Shown: positions 53,946 through 61,743 of the stretch, one piece after another
How the letters are laid out: every line of letters starts with the position of its first letter
Numbering within the stretch: the first letter of the stretch is position 1
Notes under the pieces: model-generated
Database searches by the model: none
What the model was told of the DNA's origin: nothing
Seen by the model: the letters and a program-made list of their open reading frames with translations, nothing else
DNA from: Streptococcus suis
GTDB taxonomy: Bacteria; Bacillota; Bacilli; Lactobacillales; Streptococcaceae
Assembly: GCF_024509555.1 (NCBI RefSeq)
Contig: NZ_JAMWEL010000009.1
Coordinates: 1-64,000 of the forward strand
Reading direction: 5' to 3'
Length of the DNA: 64,000 nucleotides
Position numbers and translations under genes: made by a program

Positions 53946-54104
53946 CTACCAGTTAAGTGTGATACCTTGCTCTAATAATTCGTTGACTTCAGCCAGTTGA
54001 ACAGAAATATTTGCCAATTGCTGCTGAATGACATTGAGTGAGGCCGGCATCATATTTCTAAATTCTTCTTCACGTACGAGGTTGCCAGCCTCTTGCCATG
54101 TCAA
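53946..54104 (-). pseudogene. C-terminal remnant of an unidentified gene, in frame after the TIR-like gene
   Basis: Directly after the stop of the TIR-like gene the same frame stays open for 52 codons: LTWQEAGNLVREEEF, NMMPASLNVIQQQLANIS and VQLAEVNELLEQGITLNW. It looks like a real C-terminal helix but has no start or ribosome-binding site. Either the TIR-like gene has a premature stop, or this is the tail of another gene truncated when the TIR-like gene arrived. Confidence 0.5.
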
Positions 54105-54776
54105 TCAAAGAATACTCACTTCATCAAATTCATACAAATGATAAACCTCATTCATCAATTTTGTAGCAATTGTTGCTGGACTATATTCTTCATAGGCAAC
54201 ACCGAGAATATCCGATGCTATTTCTACATCCTCTTTATCTGTTTTATAATTTATTACCGAGATACGATGCTCTGAGTTTTTTAAATAGCCCAAAAGCATA
54301 CCTAGTTCCATCATAACATTTGGACGAGGTAGAAACTTCCCTGGTTCAATCTCAATATCTGGTGATAAAAGCACGATTCCGTAATCCGCCTTGGCAACGG
54401 ATTTCTCCAATTTATTCAAGAGAGAAACTCCATTCCCAGCTCGGTCTTCCATCACTTCAACCTCAAAGCCCCATTCCGAAAGTAACCGTTTAACTTCATC
54501 TTTCTTTTCTCTATTCTGAAATGCATAGACGATGAAGATAGTTTTCTTAAGCTTGGTCACCTTTTCATTCCAGTAGTCCAAACGCTCACTTAATATAGAA
54601 GCTTCTTTCCCATCCGTAGTGATCGAACCATTGGAATAAAAGTTAATATTGCCGTTTGCTAGCTTAAAACGGGTTTCCACACTCCCAATCGGACCTTCTT
54701 TGGTCAAGAGTTTGTAAGGAGTTCGTTTCAGAAACTCTTCAATCATAAACTCATTCAACTTATCGTACTTAGACAT
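54105..54776 (-). CDS. TIR-like domain protein (CAP12/Pycsar-effector-type TIR)
   Basis: This 223-residue protein has an N-terminal region of about 75 residues of unknown type (SVETRFKLANGNINFYSNG) and a C-terminal TIR-like domain (about 78-180). The domain shows TIFIVYAFQNREKKDEV, YGIVLLSPD and RPNVMMELGMLLG, with Glu 157 as candidate catalytic residue. This pattern matches the predicted nucleotide-binding TIR-like family that includes effectors of cyclic-nucleotide antiphage systems (NAD hydrolases). No nucleotide cyclase is adjacent. AAGGAG precedes the ATG. Role in phage defence is inference. Confidence 0.72.
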   Translation of the reverse strand: MSKYDKLNEFMIEEFLKRTPYKLLTKEGPIGSVETRFKLANGNINFYSNGSITTDGKEASILSERLDYWNEKVTKLKKTIFIVYAFQNREKKDEVKRLLSEWGFEVEVMEDRAGNGVSLLNKLEKSVAKADYGIVLLSPDIEIEPGKFLPRPNVMMELGMLLGYLKNSEHRISVINYKTDKEDVEIASDILGVAYEEYSPATIATKLMNEVYHLYEFDEVSIL

Positions 54777-54800
54777 TGTTACTCCTTAAACTGAATTTCT

Positions 54801-54862
54801 TTGTAAAAAAGGCAGAACACTCTTCTTCATCTTGTATTCCCAAATTGATAGCGAAGAGTGTT
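54801..54862 (-). terminator. Terminator of the LPXTG surface-protein gene
   Basis: On the minus strand AACACTCTTC (54853-54862) pairs with GAAGAGTGTT (54816-54825) around a 27-nt loop; CTGCCTTTTTT follows. Confidence 0.7.
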
Positions 54863-54870
54863 GTCTACCA

Positions 54871-57522
54871 TTATTCTTCGACTTCCTTCCGACGCTTGAT
54901 TGCGAGGGATAACCCTAAACCTAGTACCGTGAAACCAGCTAAGCTAGACAAGATACTGTCCTTACTTCCTGTTTGTGGTAGGCTAGCTGCCTGAACTGGG
55001 GCTTTATCTACATCAATGGATCGAGTTTGCTCTTTAGAAGTAGGGGCCATTCCAGTTGTCTTTATAGTAACTACCTTGCCTGATTGAGCATCGAGTTTTT
55101 GACTAGTACCTATAGTTGTTACGTTTGCTGGTGTTTCTGTACCAAGCGGTGCTTGGCTGTTCCCTTTCGTTACTACAGTCGTGCCATTTGGGTTTTGACC
55201 TGATGCAGGAGAACCAGAGGTGCTTCCTGTTCCTTGGTCATCACCAGTTTCCTCTGTCGGAGCCTTCACTTGTTCCTGGAGATTGTAAAGGTTCAGGAGA
55301 TTTAGGTAGTGTTTCACCGCAAGAGTGTAGTTATCCTGTAATTCGGTCAACTTAGCAGCTTCTTGTTGATATGCTGCACATGCTTCCTCTCTGGCTTTCA
55401 CAGCCTTGTCATAAGCGTCTTGGGCTTTAACAAGGTTTGCTTCTGCTTCTTTCAAGTCTACAAGTTTTGCTTTAGCATCAATTACGGCTTGTTTTGCGTC
55501 TTTCAAGATTACTTCCAAAGCTTGTACGGTTTGAGATGCTTGCTCTGCTTTCTCTTTCAATTCGTCAGCGTCTGCTTGTTTCACCAAATAATCTGCCCGC
55601 AATTTGTCTGCTTTTGCTTGTGCTGTATCAAATGCTGCTTTAGCATCTGTCAAGGCTTGTGCTTTAGCTTCTTTACTTTCTGTCACAGCTGTCAATACCG
55701 TCAAAGCTGAGTTATATTTCGCTTGTGCGTCAGACAATTTAGTTTTAGCTGCATCTAAGTTTGCTTGTGCTTTTGTTGTTTCACTTTCTGTAGACAACAA
55801 AGCGTTATATGCGTTTGTTGCTGACTCAACTTCGGCTTTTGCTTGATTCAAGACAGTTACAGCTTGTGCCAAATCAGCTTGTGCGCGATTGTGAGCCACA
55901 TTAGCAAGTGCCAATTGTGTGTTTGCTTCAGTTAATGAGCTAGAATCATTTGTGAATGTTACATCTGTGGCATGTACTAAATTATTAGCTTCAACTGCAT
56001 TTGTGAGTAGACCTCCAGCTGTGAATTTGTCACTGTATGTTGCGAAAACGGTCCATGGTTTCAAACCATCGTTTAGATACCCACCAACATTCATTGATTC
56101 TTCATTATGAATATATAATCCGATACTTTCCGCGTTATCAAAATTGGTCCAATGTCCATAATTGCTTAGAGCATCATTAATTGTCAAACCATATATATTT
56201 CTGCTCATTTTTTCCACCATGGTTTTAAATGTTGGATTAGTTTTGTACACGTCGTATGCTAAGTTTTCACTCGCAGCAACACTTGTATTTGGAAATACAA
56301 TGTCTTCACTAGCTCGTAAGATTGTTCTATCGTGTTCGAATGGACCATTTTTCTCATCATACATCTCACCACGAACTTTGGCTAATTCAATCAATTTTGT
56401 ATTTGCAACAACTCCAGATAGCCCAATATTTTCTGCTAATTTGTTATAAACATCTACGGCAACTTGATTCAATTTGTTGATTTGGTCTTCTGTGAAGTTT
56501 TCAACGTCAACAATTTCATCTCCGCCAGAAACAACTACTTTCCAGTATGTTTCTGGATTTGTTGTCACACCACTAGCTTCAATAGCTTGTTTCAACTCAG
56601 CAACCGTTTCCAAGGTCTTTGGTGTTGTCATGAATTTCTTAACAGCATCTTTCACTTCTTGTGGCAAATTGATATCAATTGTGTATGATACTTCATTCTG
56701 GAGTGAGTCAACCACTGCTTGTGCTTCACTTACCTTGCTTGCTGTTTCAGCTACTTGTGTTTCCAAACCTTCAACAGTGGTTTGTGCATTGCTTTCTGCA
56801 ACTTTAGCTTCATCTACTGCTGTTTTTGCTTCTGCAATTTCTTGTACCAAGTTTTGGTCACTTTCTTGTGCTTTAATCAAGGCTTGTTCTGCTGTTGCAA
56901 CATTTGCTTCTGCAGAAACTACTTCTTGTTTTGCAGTATCTGCATTAGCTTGAGCTTGGTCAACATTTACTGTTTCATTTTCCAATTGTGAAACTGTTTC
57001 TTGTGCAGCGTCTGCTTGTGCTTGAGCTTCAGTATAAGCTACATTTGCTGTGTCAGCTACTGCTTGTGCTTGGTCAGCTTGTTCTTGAGCCGTTGATGCG
57101 TCTTGATTTGCTGTTTCAAGCAAGACTTCAGTTTCTGATACTGTAGCTTCAGCTTCAATAATTTCAGTTTCTACAGCTTGGATAGCTTCAGGTGTTGCAG
57201 TTGCTGCAGTTTCTTGAGCGGCTACAAGTTCTTCTTGTGCTGTTGTCTCAGCGGTTTGTGCTGCCTGCTTGTCAGATGAAGCACTGGTCACTACCGATTC
57301 TTGATTTTTCACTGCTTCCTCAGCAGTGTTGACATCTGTCTTTGCAGCAGCTACTTGCTCAGCTGTCACTTGATTGGTCGTTGGTGTTTCTGTTGCATTA
57401 GCCGTTGGTGATGTCGAATCAAGTGTATTAGCACTCACTGCAGCACCTGAGAAACTAACCACTCCTGTTGCAAGAACGGCTGAGGTAAGGGTAACTGTCT
57501 TTAACAAGTTTTTCTTATTCAT
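54871..57522 (-). CDS. LPXTG-anchored surface protein with SEC10/PgrA-like region
   Basis: This 883-residue protein has a signal peptide (about 1-31), an Ala/Gln/Glu-rich coiled coil (about 45-280), a globular region (about 285-515) with FEHDRTILRASEDIVF and NYGHWTNFDNAESIGLYIH that resembles the CAP-like SEC10/PgrA surface-exclusion domain, and a second coiled coil (about 525-740). A Gly/Ser/Thr-rich wall linker, LPQTG at about 848-852, a hydrophobic stretch and KRRKEVEE complete a sortase anchor. In enterococci such proteins block conjugative mating; here a role in adhesion or aggregation is equally possible. Its promoter contains a G-tract. Confidence 0.88.
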   Translation of the reverse strand: MNKKNLLKTVTLTSAVLATGVVSFSGAAVSANTLDSTSPTANATETPTTNQVTAEQVAAAKTDVNTAEEAVKNQESVVTSASSDKQAAQTAETTAQEELVAAQETAATATPEAIQAVETEIIEAEATVSETEVLLETANQDASTAQEQADQAQAVADTANVAYTEAQAQADAAQETVSQLENETVNVDQAQANADTAKQEVVSAEANVATAEQALIKAQESDQNLVQEIAEAKTAVDEAKVAESNAQTTVEGLETQVAETASKVSEAQAVVDSLQNEVSYTIDINLPQEVKDAVKKFMTTPKTLETVAELKQAIEASGVTTNPETYWKVVVSGGDEIVDVENFTEDQINKLNQVAVDVYNKLAENIGLSGVVANTKLIELAKVRGEMYDEKNGPFEHDRTILRASEDIVFPNTSVAASENLAYDVYKTNPTFKTMVEKMSRNIYGLTINDALSNYGHWTNFDNAESIGLYIHNEESMNVGGYLNDGLKPWTVFATYSDKFTAGGLLTNAVEANNLVHATDVTFTNDSSSLTEANTQLALANVAHNRAQADLAQAVTVLNQAKAEVESATNAYNALLSTESETTKAQANLDAAKTKLSDAQAKYNSALTVLTAVTESKEAKAQALTDAKAAFDTAQAKADKLRADYLVKQADADELKEKAEQASQTVQALEVILKDAKQAVIDAKAKLVDLKEAEANLVKAQDAYDKAVKAREEACAAYQQEAAKLTELQDNYTLAVKHYLNLLNLYNLQEQVKAPTEETGDDQGTGSTSGSPASGQNPNGTTVVTKGNSQAPLGTETPANVTTIGTSQKLDAQSGKVVTIKTTGMAPTSKEQTRSIDVDKAPVQAASLPQTGSKDSILSSLAGFTVLGLGLSLAIKRRKEVEE

Positions 57523-57551
57523 ATAAGCTCCTTTTATATTGTATCACTACT

Positions 57552-57582
57552 ATTTTACCCCCCCCCCGAAGCCTTTTGTCAA
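57552..57582 (-). promoter_or_regulatory. Surface-protein promoter with a homopolymeric G-tract in the spacer
   Basis: On the minus strand TTGACA (57577-57582) and TAAAAT (57552-57557) are separated by 19 bp, of which ten are an uninterrupted G run (57558-57567 as C on the plus strand). Loss of two G would give the optimal 17-bp spacing. AAAGGAG and the ATG follow 30 nt downstream. This is the typical layout of slipped-strand phase variation of promoter strength. Confidence 0.75.
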
Positions 57583-57826
57583 GCGTTTTTTGTATATTTT
57601 TATATACTTTTCAATGCTTTTTCTTTTGCTTGAGGGATAGACATCCACTATCTCTGGAGGGGGAACAATGCACGAATGAGAAAGGATCTCCCCAATAGTC
57701 TATCAAATATTTTTTTCTTAAAAATAGCCAAGCAAACTATTGTTTCAATTTAACTTGTAAAGCGGAAATTTCCTCTTGCTTTTTAATAAATGTAACTATA
57801 GTTTAATCTAGTTCTCTTTCTGAAAA
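57583..57826. other. AT-rich intergenic region
   Basis: No gene, hairpin or repeat of note was seen between the surface-protein promoter and the next terminator. Confidence 0.4.
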
Positions 57827-57852
57827 TCAAAAAAGCAGCCAAGGCTGCTCCT
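57827..57852 (-). terminator. Terminator of the GlsB-like chimera
   Basis: On the minus strand AGCAGCC TT GGCTGCT is followed by TTTTTTG. Confidence 0.85.
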
Positions 57853-57854
57853 TA

Positions 57855-58325
57855 CTAATATCGATGACCGACAGGATCGGTCAAATCTATTCCGGTTTTG
57901 TTGAGTTTATTAAAGATTTCCCGAAATTCGATTAACCGGCGCATATTGGCCTCGGTTGGTATGAGGTTGGTATCTGCTTCAAGGTAGGCAATGATATTTC
58001 GGGCACGTGGGATGGCGGACTTATCATTTTGGCGTAGAAGATTGTAAACAGCCCGCATTTCGATGAGACAGAGTTCTCTCACCAAAAAATGCTTGGCATG
58101 GTGGGGGAAATTCTTGATTTCTTCAGCCAAGGTCCCAGCCTTGAGATAGTAGCCTTTTTCGGAAAAGTAGTCGATCATAAACCCCAGATTCAATAGGGAC
58201 TGTCCAATCCACGAACCAGCAAGACCAAGGATAATATTTCCTAGACAGCCACGACGGTCATCTGATGAGGTCAAAGCCCCAGCAATCAAGCCAATAATGG
58301 CACCTGCGATAATACTTGTTAACAT
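57855..58325 (-). CDS. Chimeric protein: GlsB/YeaQ-like N-terminus fused to an unknown helical domain
   Basis: Of 156 residues, the first 42 (MLTSIIAGAIIGLIAGALTS ... AGSWIGQ) are almost identical to the intact GlsB/YeaQ-type protein at 58978-59211. After that the sequences diverge completely into a soluble helical part (DYFSEKGYYLKAGTLAEEI ... NKTGIDLTDPVGHRY) that I do not recognise. The ribosome-binding site is weak. The gene probably arose by partial duplication joined to a foreign 3' part. Whether it is expressed is unknown. Confidence 0.65.
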   Translation of the reverse strand: MLTSIIAGAIIGLIAGALTSSDDRRGCLGNIILGLAGSWIGQSLLNLGFMIDYFSEKGYYLKAGTLAEEIKNFPHHAKHFLVRELCLIEMRAVYNLLRQNDKSAIPRARNIIAYLEADTNLIPTEANMRRLIEFREIFNKLNKTGIDLTDPVGHRY

Positions 58326-58423
58326 CTTCTATCCAGAATGTTTTTAGCATACCAGAAATATAATACATATTTGCTTTGTATAATTATTTAGTAGAAAAGT
58401 GAAGACGGTGGCTCTCGGTTCTG

Positions 58424-58484
58424 CTCCAACAGTCTGAGTATAGACTGTTGGAGGTTGGAGATGAAACGAACCTAGTTCGTGTCA
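58424..58484 (+). repeat. BOX-B-like module upstream of the toxin remnant
   Basis: CTCCAACAGTCT / AGACTGTTGGAG (58424-58453, perfect), linker GGTTGGAGATG and CGAAC CTA GTTCG. Several more short palindromes follow up to 58645, including TTTTATTTTTGAAA / TTTCAAAAATAAAA. Confidence 0.75.
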
Positions 58485-58655
58485 AAGAGGTGATGCCTAT
58501 GGGCAATTCATCAAAATCTAACAGAAAGGGGCTAACCTATACTTGATGGCAAGTAAACTTGCTCATCAAGTAACGACAAATCCTATGGGATTTGTCTAAG
58601 GTGCGCACTAGTTTTATTTTTGAAAAATATCGTTTCAAAAATAAAACGTCGAGGG

Positions 58656-58763
58656 CTGGTTTCGGCTTTTGAAGTTGTACAAACGATTCTAGCTTTTGGT
58701 AGCTTTACCATTGCGCTAGTTAGCTTGTGCTATAAAATCTTCAAAGAAAATGACAAAAAATAA
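58656..58763 (+). pseudogene. Degenerate Fst/holin-like type I toxin gene
   Basis: The frame ending at 58763 reads SAFEVVQTILAFGSFTIAL then VSLCYKIFKENDKK, a single membrane helix with a charged tail, typical of small holin-like type I toxins in streptococci and lactobacilli. The usual start position is GTT (preceded by CTG) rather than ATG or GTG, so translation is doubtful. Downstream AACCCGTCC..GGACGG, GAGCCACCGTC and a terminator form the usual toxin/antitoxin RNA tail; GACGGTGGCTC at 58404 is its inverted partner. Confidence 0.6.
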
Positions 58764-58839
58764 CCCGTCCCCACTTTTGCGCGAGTAGGACGGATTAAAT
58801 CTAAACTACGAGCCACCGTCTTTTTAACGGTTCTACGTC

Positions 58840-58867
58840 AGGTGGTTGTTAGCGCAACTACCTTTTT
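58840..58867 (+). terminator. Terminator of the toxin cassette
   Basis: AGGTGGTTG TTAGCG CAACTACCT followed by TTTTT. Confidence 0.85.
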
Positions 58868-58977
58868 CTATTTCTATTATAACACGAAAGCTATGAAAAG
58901 CAACTTTTAATAATATCGGCATACCAGTAAATTTATCCGATTTTTTCAGAAAAAATCGGATAATAGAATTATTTTAG

Positions 58978-59211
58978 TTAATTCCGTCTAGAACTAGAAA
59001 AAATCGCCACCAACAATACTGCTCCAAAGACAGATGGAACCAAGGCCATACCAGCAAACTGTGGACCCCAGTCACCGAAGAGCAGTTGTCCAATCCATGA
59101 ACCTGCAAGACCAAGGATAATATTTCCAAGACAGCCACGACGGTCATCTGATGAAGTCAGAGCCCCGGCAATCAGGCCAATAATGGCTCCAGCGATTATA
59201 CTTGATAACAT
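58978..59211 (-). CDS. GlsB/YeaQ/YmgE-family small membrane protein
   Basis: This 77-residue protein has glycine-rich membrane helices (about 3-22, 28-46 and 52-70) and the family motif SSDDRRGCLGNIILGLAGSW. The family is stress-linked in Gram-positive bacteria (GlsB in enterococci) but of unknown mechanism. AAAGGAAG lies upstream of the ATG. Its first half was duplicated into the gene at 57855-58325. Confidence 0.85.
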   Translation of the reverse strand: MLSSIIAGAIIGLIAGALTSSDDRRGCLGNIILGLAGSWIGQLLFGDWGPQFAGMALVPSVFGAVLLVAIFSSSRRN

Positions 59212-59228
59212 AGTACTTCCTTTCTATT

Positions 59229-59254
59229 GACAAAAAGACTGGTCGCCCAGTCTT
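59229..59254 (-). terminator. Terminator of pepS
   Basis: On the minus strand AAGACTGGG CGA CCAGTCTT followed by TTTG. Confidence 0.8.
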
Positions 59255-59266
59255 ATAGCATCATTT

Positions 59267-60508
59267 TTAGATAGCCCACTCACCGTCACGGAAGATTGGC
59301 ACACGAGTACCGTCTTCACGGATACCGTCAATGTTCATCTTGTTAGAACCAATCATGAAGTCCACATGGACATCAGAACGGTTAAGGCCTGCTTCTTTGA
59401 GCTCTTCTTGGCTCATTTCTGTACCACCTTCGATAGAGAAGGCATAGGCTTGACCAATCGCCAAGTGGTTTGAGGCATTTTCATCAAAAAGAGTATTGAA
59501 GAAGGTCACACCTGATTGAGAAATTGGGCTCTTGTCTGGCACAAGGGCAACTTCACCAAGACCTCGTGCACCAGCGTTATCAAAGACCAATTTCTTCATA
59601 ACTTCATCGCCTTTTTCAGCTGTTACATCCACGATTTCACCGTCTTTGAAGGTTACTTTGATGCCTTCGATGATGTTTCCGTTGTAGCTGAGTGGTTTTG
59701 TTGAAGTTACATAGCCGTCTGCCACACGGTAGTCAGGTGCTGTGAAGACCTCTTCTGTTGGCATATTGGCAATAAAGTGTTCACCTTGGGCATTGACCGA
59801 ACCAGCCGCTTCCCACAAGTGGTTTTTCGGCATACCAAGAACGAGGTCAGTTCCTGGTGCTGTGTAGTGCAATTTGACAAACTGCTCGTCGTTGAGGACC
59901 TTAGCCTTAGCCACCAAGCGTGCCTCGTGCTCTTCCCAAGCCTTGATTGGATCTTCTTCGTAGATACGGCAAGTCTTGAAGATTTGGTCCCAAAGGAGGT
60001 CCACTGCCTCTTCGTCAGAGGCTGCATTTGGGAAGACTTTTTTAGCCCATTCCAAACCAGAGGCTGCACCGAGTGTCCAGCTGATTTTGTTAGCTTGGGA
60101 TGCTTGTCGCATTGGGTTCAAAGCCTGGCTGAGTGCACGAGCGTTGCGAGACAATTTCTCTGGATCCACACCGTCGTAAGCACCTGGGTCTTCTGACAAG
60201 ACAACCAAACGGCTGGCCTTACGCTCCAAGAGGTAGTTCATTTCAGTGATGCGTTGTGGATGAACTTGTTCCAAGAGTTCCACATCGACATTGACCAAAC
60301 GTTCACGTGCAATCACGTCGTCCAACCAGTTGACCAAGACTTCCTTAGCACCGTGGGCGTAAGCTTCTTTGACAATCAAACGAGCCAACTCAGCCTGTTC
60401 AACACCGATTGTCAACTGCACCGTGTGTCCAGGTTGCACATTGATACCTGTTGAAACCAAGAGTTTAGCATATTTAGCGAGATTTTCTTTAAAATTTGGT
60501 AATACCAT
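59267..60508 (-). CDS. pepS: Aminopeptidase PepS (M29 family)
   Basis: This 413-residue metallopeptidase has the M29 features: acidic FKDGEIVDVTAEKGDEVMKK, GARGLGEVALVPDKSPI and NHLAIGQAYAFSIEGG, and HVDFMIGSNKMNIDGI near the C-terminus. It trims N-terminal residues from peptides in the cytoplasm. A possible promoter with -10 TACAAT lies about 30 nt upstream of the start. Confidence 0.93.
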   Translation of the reverse strand: MVLPNFKENLAKYAKLLVSTGINVQPGHTVQLTIGVEQAELARLIVKEAYAHGAKEVLVNWLDDVIARERLVNVDVELLEQVHPQRITEMNYLLERKASRLVVLSEDPGAYDGVDPEKLSRNARALSQALNPMRQASQANKISWTLGAASGLEWAKKVFPNAASDEEAVDLLWDQIFKTCRIYEEDPIKAWEEHEARLVAKAKVLNDEQFVKLHYTAPGTDLVLGMPKNHLWEAAGSVNAQGEHFIANMPTEEVFTAPDYRVADGYVTSTKPLSYNGNIIEGIKVTFKDGEIVDVTAEKGDEVMKKLVFDNAGARGLGEVALVPDKSPISQSGVTFFNTLFDENASNHLAIGQAYAFSIEGGTEMSQEELKEAGLNRSDVHVDFMIGSNKMNIDGIREDGTRVPIFRDGEWAI

Positions 60509-60570
60509 TTTTTTCTCCTTTGTACTTTGAAATACCCTATTATTGTATCATATTTTGAAGCTGGGTTGAC

Positions 60571-60597
60571 AAAAAAACTTCCTGCTGATACAGGAAG
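60571..60597 (-). terminator. Terminator upstream of pepS
   Basis: On the minus strand ACTTCCTG TATCAG CAGGAAGT followed by TTTTTTG. It probably stops transcription coming from the nitroreductase gene. Confidence 0.8.
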
Positions 60598-60691
60598 TCT
60601 CAGAATCTATCCGACAGTCTTACACTCACCAAGACAAGCTGACAAGGGATATTTTAATCTACCGACGTAATAAAGCAAACTGTAAGTATGC

Positions 60692-60892
60692 ATACTCAAT
60701 GAAAATTGAAGTCAGACTAGCTTCAACTATCTGGGAGATAGTTGAAGGTTGGGGATGAAACGAACGAAGTTCGTGTCAGCAAGCCGAAGGTAGAACCCCG
60801 CTCCTCTCTTGTTTTAAGGGAGCAGGCTGTAAAGCTCCACTGGAGCTTTACACTCATCACATCAAGTCAACAACGTCTGATCCCATCGCAGA
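60692..60892 (-). repeat. BOX-like composite element
   Basis: It begins ATACTCAATGAAAATTGAAGT (the reverse of a BOX-C end) and contains a BOX-B-like module (GGTTGGGGATGAAACGAAC GAA GTTC) and a hairpin GTAAAGCTCC ACT GGAGCTTTAC (about 60829-60851) like that in the element after lepB. Confidence 0.7.
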
Positions 60893-60996
60893 GTAAAGTT
60901 TTCAGTTTGCTTTTAGTACTAGGCAACGAGCTGCAGGCTGTACTGAAGTACGCCAAAGCGATTTAACGACGTAATAAAGCAAACTGTAAACTTTAC
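60893..60996. repeat. MITE-like element abutting the nitroreductase stop codon
   Basis: About 104 bp with inverted ends GTAAAGTTTTCAGTTTGC and, read inward, GTAAAGTTTACAGTTTGC. Internal CTTTTAGTACTAGGC and AAGTACGCCAAAGCGA recall the larger element at 47818-48096. Its end meets the first base of the nitroreductase stop codon. Confidence 0.7.
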
Positions 60997-61598
60997 TAGT
61001 TACCAAAAACCTTTACACGGTCAGCATCCGCCATATAGTCTTTATCCGCTGCTGGAGCTACAATGCTTCCGAATGGTGCTTGGGCACGGAGTTTCCAGTT
61101 AGCTGGGATACCGTATTTTTCAGCAACTTGTGCATCAACCAATGGATTGTAGTGTTGTACGTTCATGCCGATATTTTTCTCAGCCAAGGCCAACCATACT
61201 GCGTACAAGTTGATACCGTGAGCTTGTTCAGACCAGATTGGGAAGTTTTCAGCGTAAAGCGGAAAGCTTTCTTGCAAGCCTTTGACCACATCTTGGTCTT
61301 CGAAGAACAAGATAGTACCTGCACCTGCTGCAAAGCTAGCCAAACGACCTTTTGTGCCTTCAAAAGCTTCTGCTGGTGTTACTTTTTCCAATTCGCTGTA
61401 GGCAATTTCGTTCCAGAAAGCTTCTGACTCCGCACCAAAAAGTACCACTGCACGACTTGATTGTGAGTTGAAAGCCGAAGGTGATTCTTTCATAGCTTTC
61501 TCAACGAGAGCTACTACTTCTTCATTTGATACTGGCAAGTCTTTACCAAGTGCGTAGATTGAACGGCGAGTTTCTTGAAGTTTTGCAAAGTTTGACAT
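60996..61598 (-). CDS. Nitroreductase-family flavoprotein
   Basis: This 200-residue protein has the FMN-dependent nitroreductase pattern RRSIYALGKDLPVSN, SPSAFNSQSSRAVVLFG and EKNIGMNVQHYNPL, and ends APFGSIVAPAADK. It belongs to the short subgroup with HBN1/Frm2-like features. The electron acceptor is unknown; such enzymes reduce nitro compounds or quinones. AGAGGA precedes the ATG. The promoter carries a palindrome, so the gene is probably under repressor control. Confidence 0.88.
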   Translation of the reverse strand: MSNFAKLQETRRSIYALGKDLPVSNEEVVALVEKAMKESPSAFNSQSSRAVVLFGAESEAFWNEIAYSELEKVTPAEAFEGTKGRLASFAAGAGTILFFEDQDVVKGLQESFPLYAENFPIWSEQAHGINLYAVWLALAEKNIGMNVQHYNPLVDAQVAEKYGIPANWKLRAQAPFGSIVAPAADKDYMADADRVKVFGN

Positions 61599-61623
61599 AT
61601 GTTTTCCTCTTTTCTTATTGTTA

Positions 61624-61652
61624 CTACATAGTAGTTTTTTATCACTATGTAG
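61624..61652 (-). promoter_or_regulatory. Operator-like palindrome of the nitroreductase gene
   Basis: CTACATAGT and ACTATGTAG are perfect 9-bp arms 11 bp apart, immediately downstream of the -10 box and thus over the transcription start. An additional ACTA..TAGT symmetry inside the left arm gives a second overlapping half-site. Confidence 0.65.
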
Positions 61653-61654
61653 AG

Positions 61655-61683
61655 ATTATATACCTATCAATAACATTAGTCAA
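61655..61683 (-). promoter_or_regulatory. Promoter of the nitroreductase gene
   Basis: On the minus strand TTGACT (61678-61683), 17-bp spacer, TATAAT (61655-61660). Confidence 0.85.
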
Positions 61684-61704
61684 GAGGTTTGACTTCATTT
61701 TTTT

Positions 61705-61738
61705 AAAAAAATTCACTGCTTCCAAAAGAAACAGTGAA
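61705..61738 (-). terminator. Terminator of polC
   Basis: On the minus strand TTCACTGTTTC TTTT GGAAGCAGTGAA followed by TTTTTTT. Confidence 0.85.
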
Positions 61739-61743
61739 CAGGT

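Noticed and set aside
57523..57551. TACAAT near 57535 as the -10 box of the surface-protein gene
   Set aside because: It is too close to the ribosome-binding site and has no -35 partner; TAAAAT with TTGACA across the G-tract fits better.
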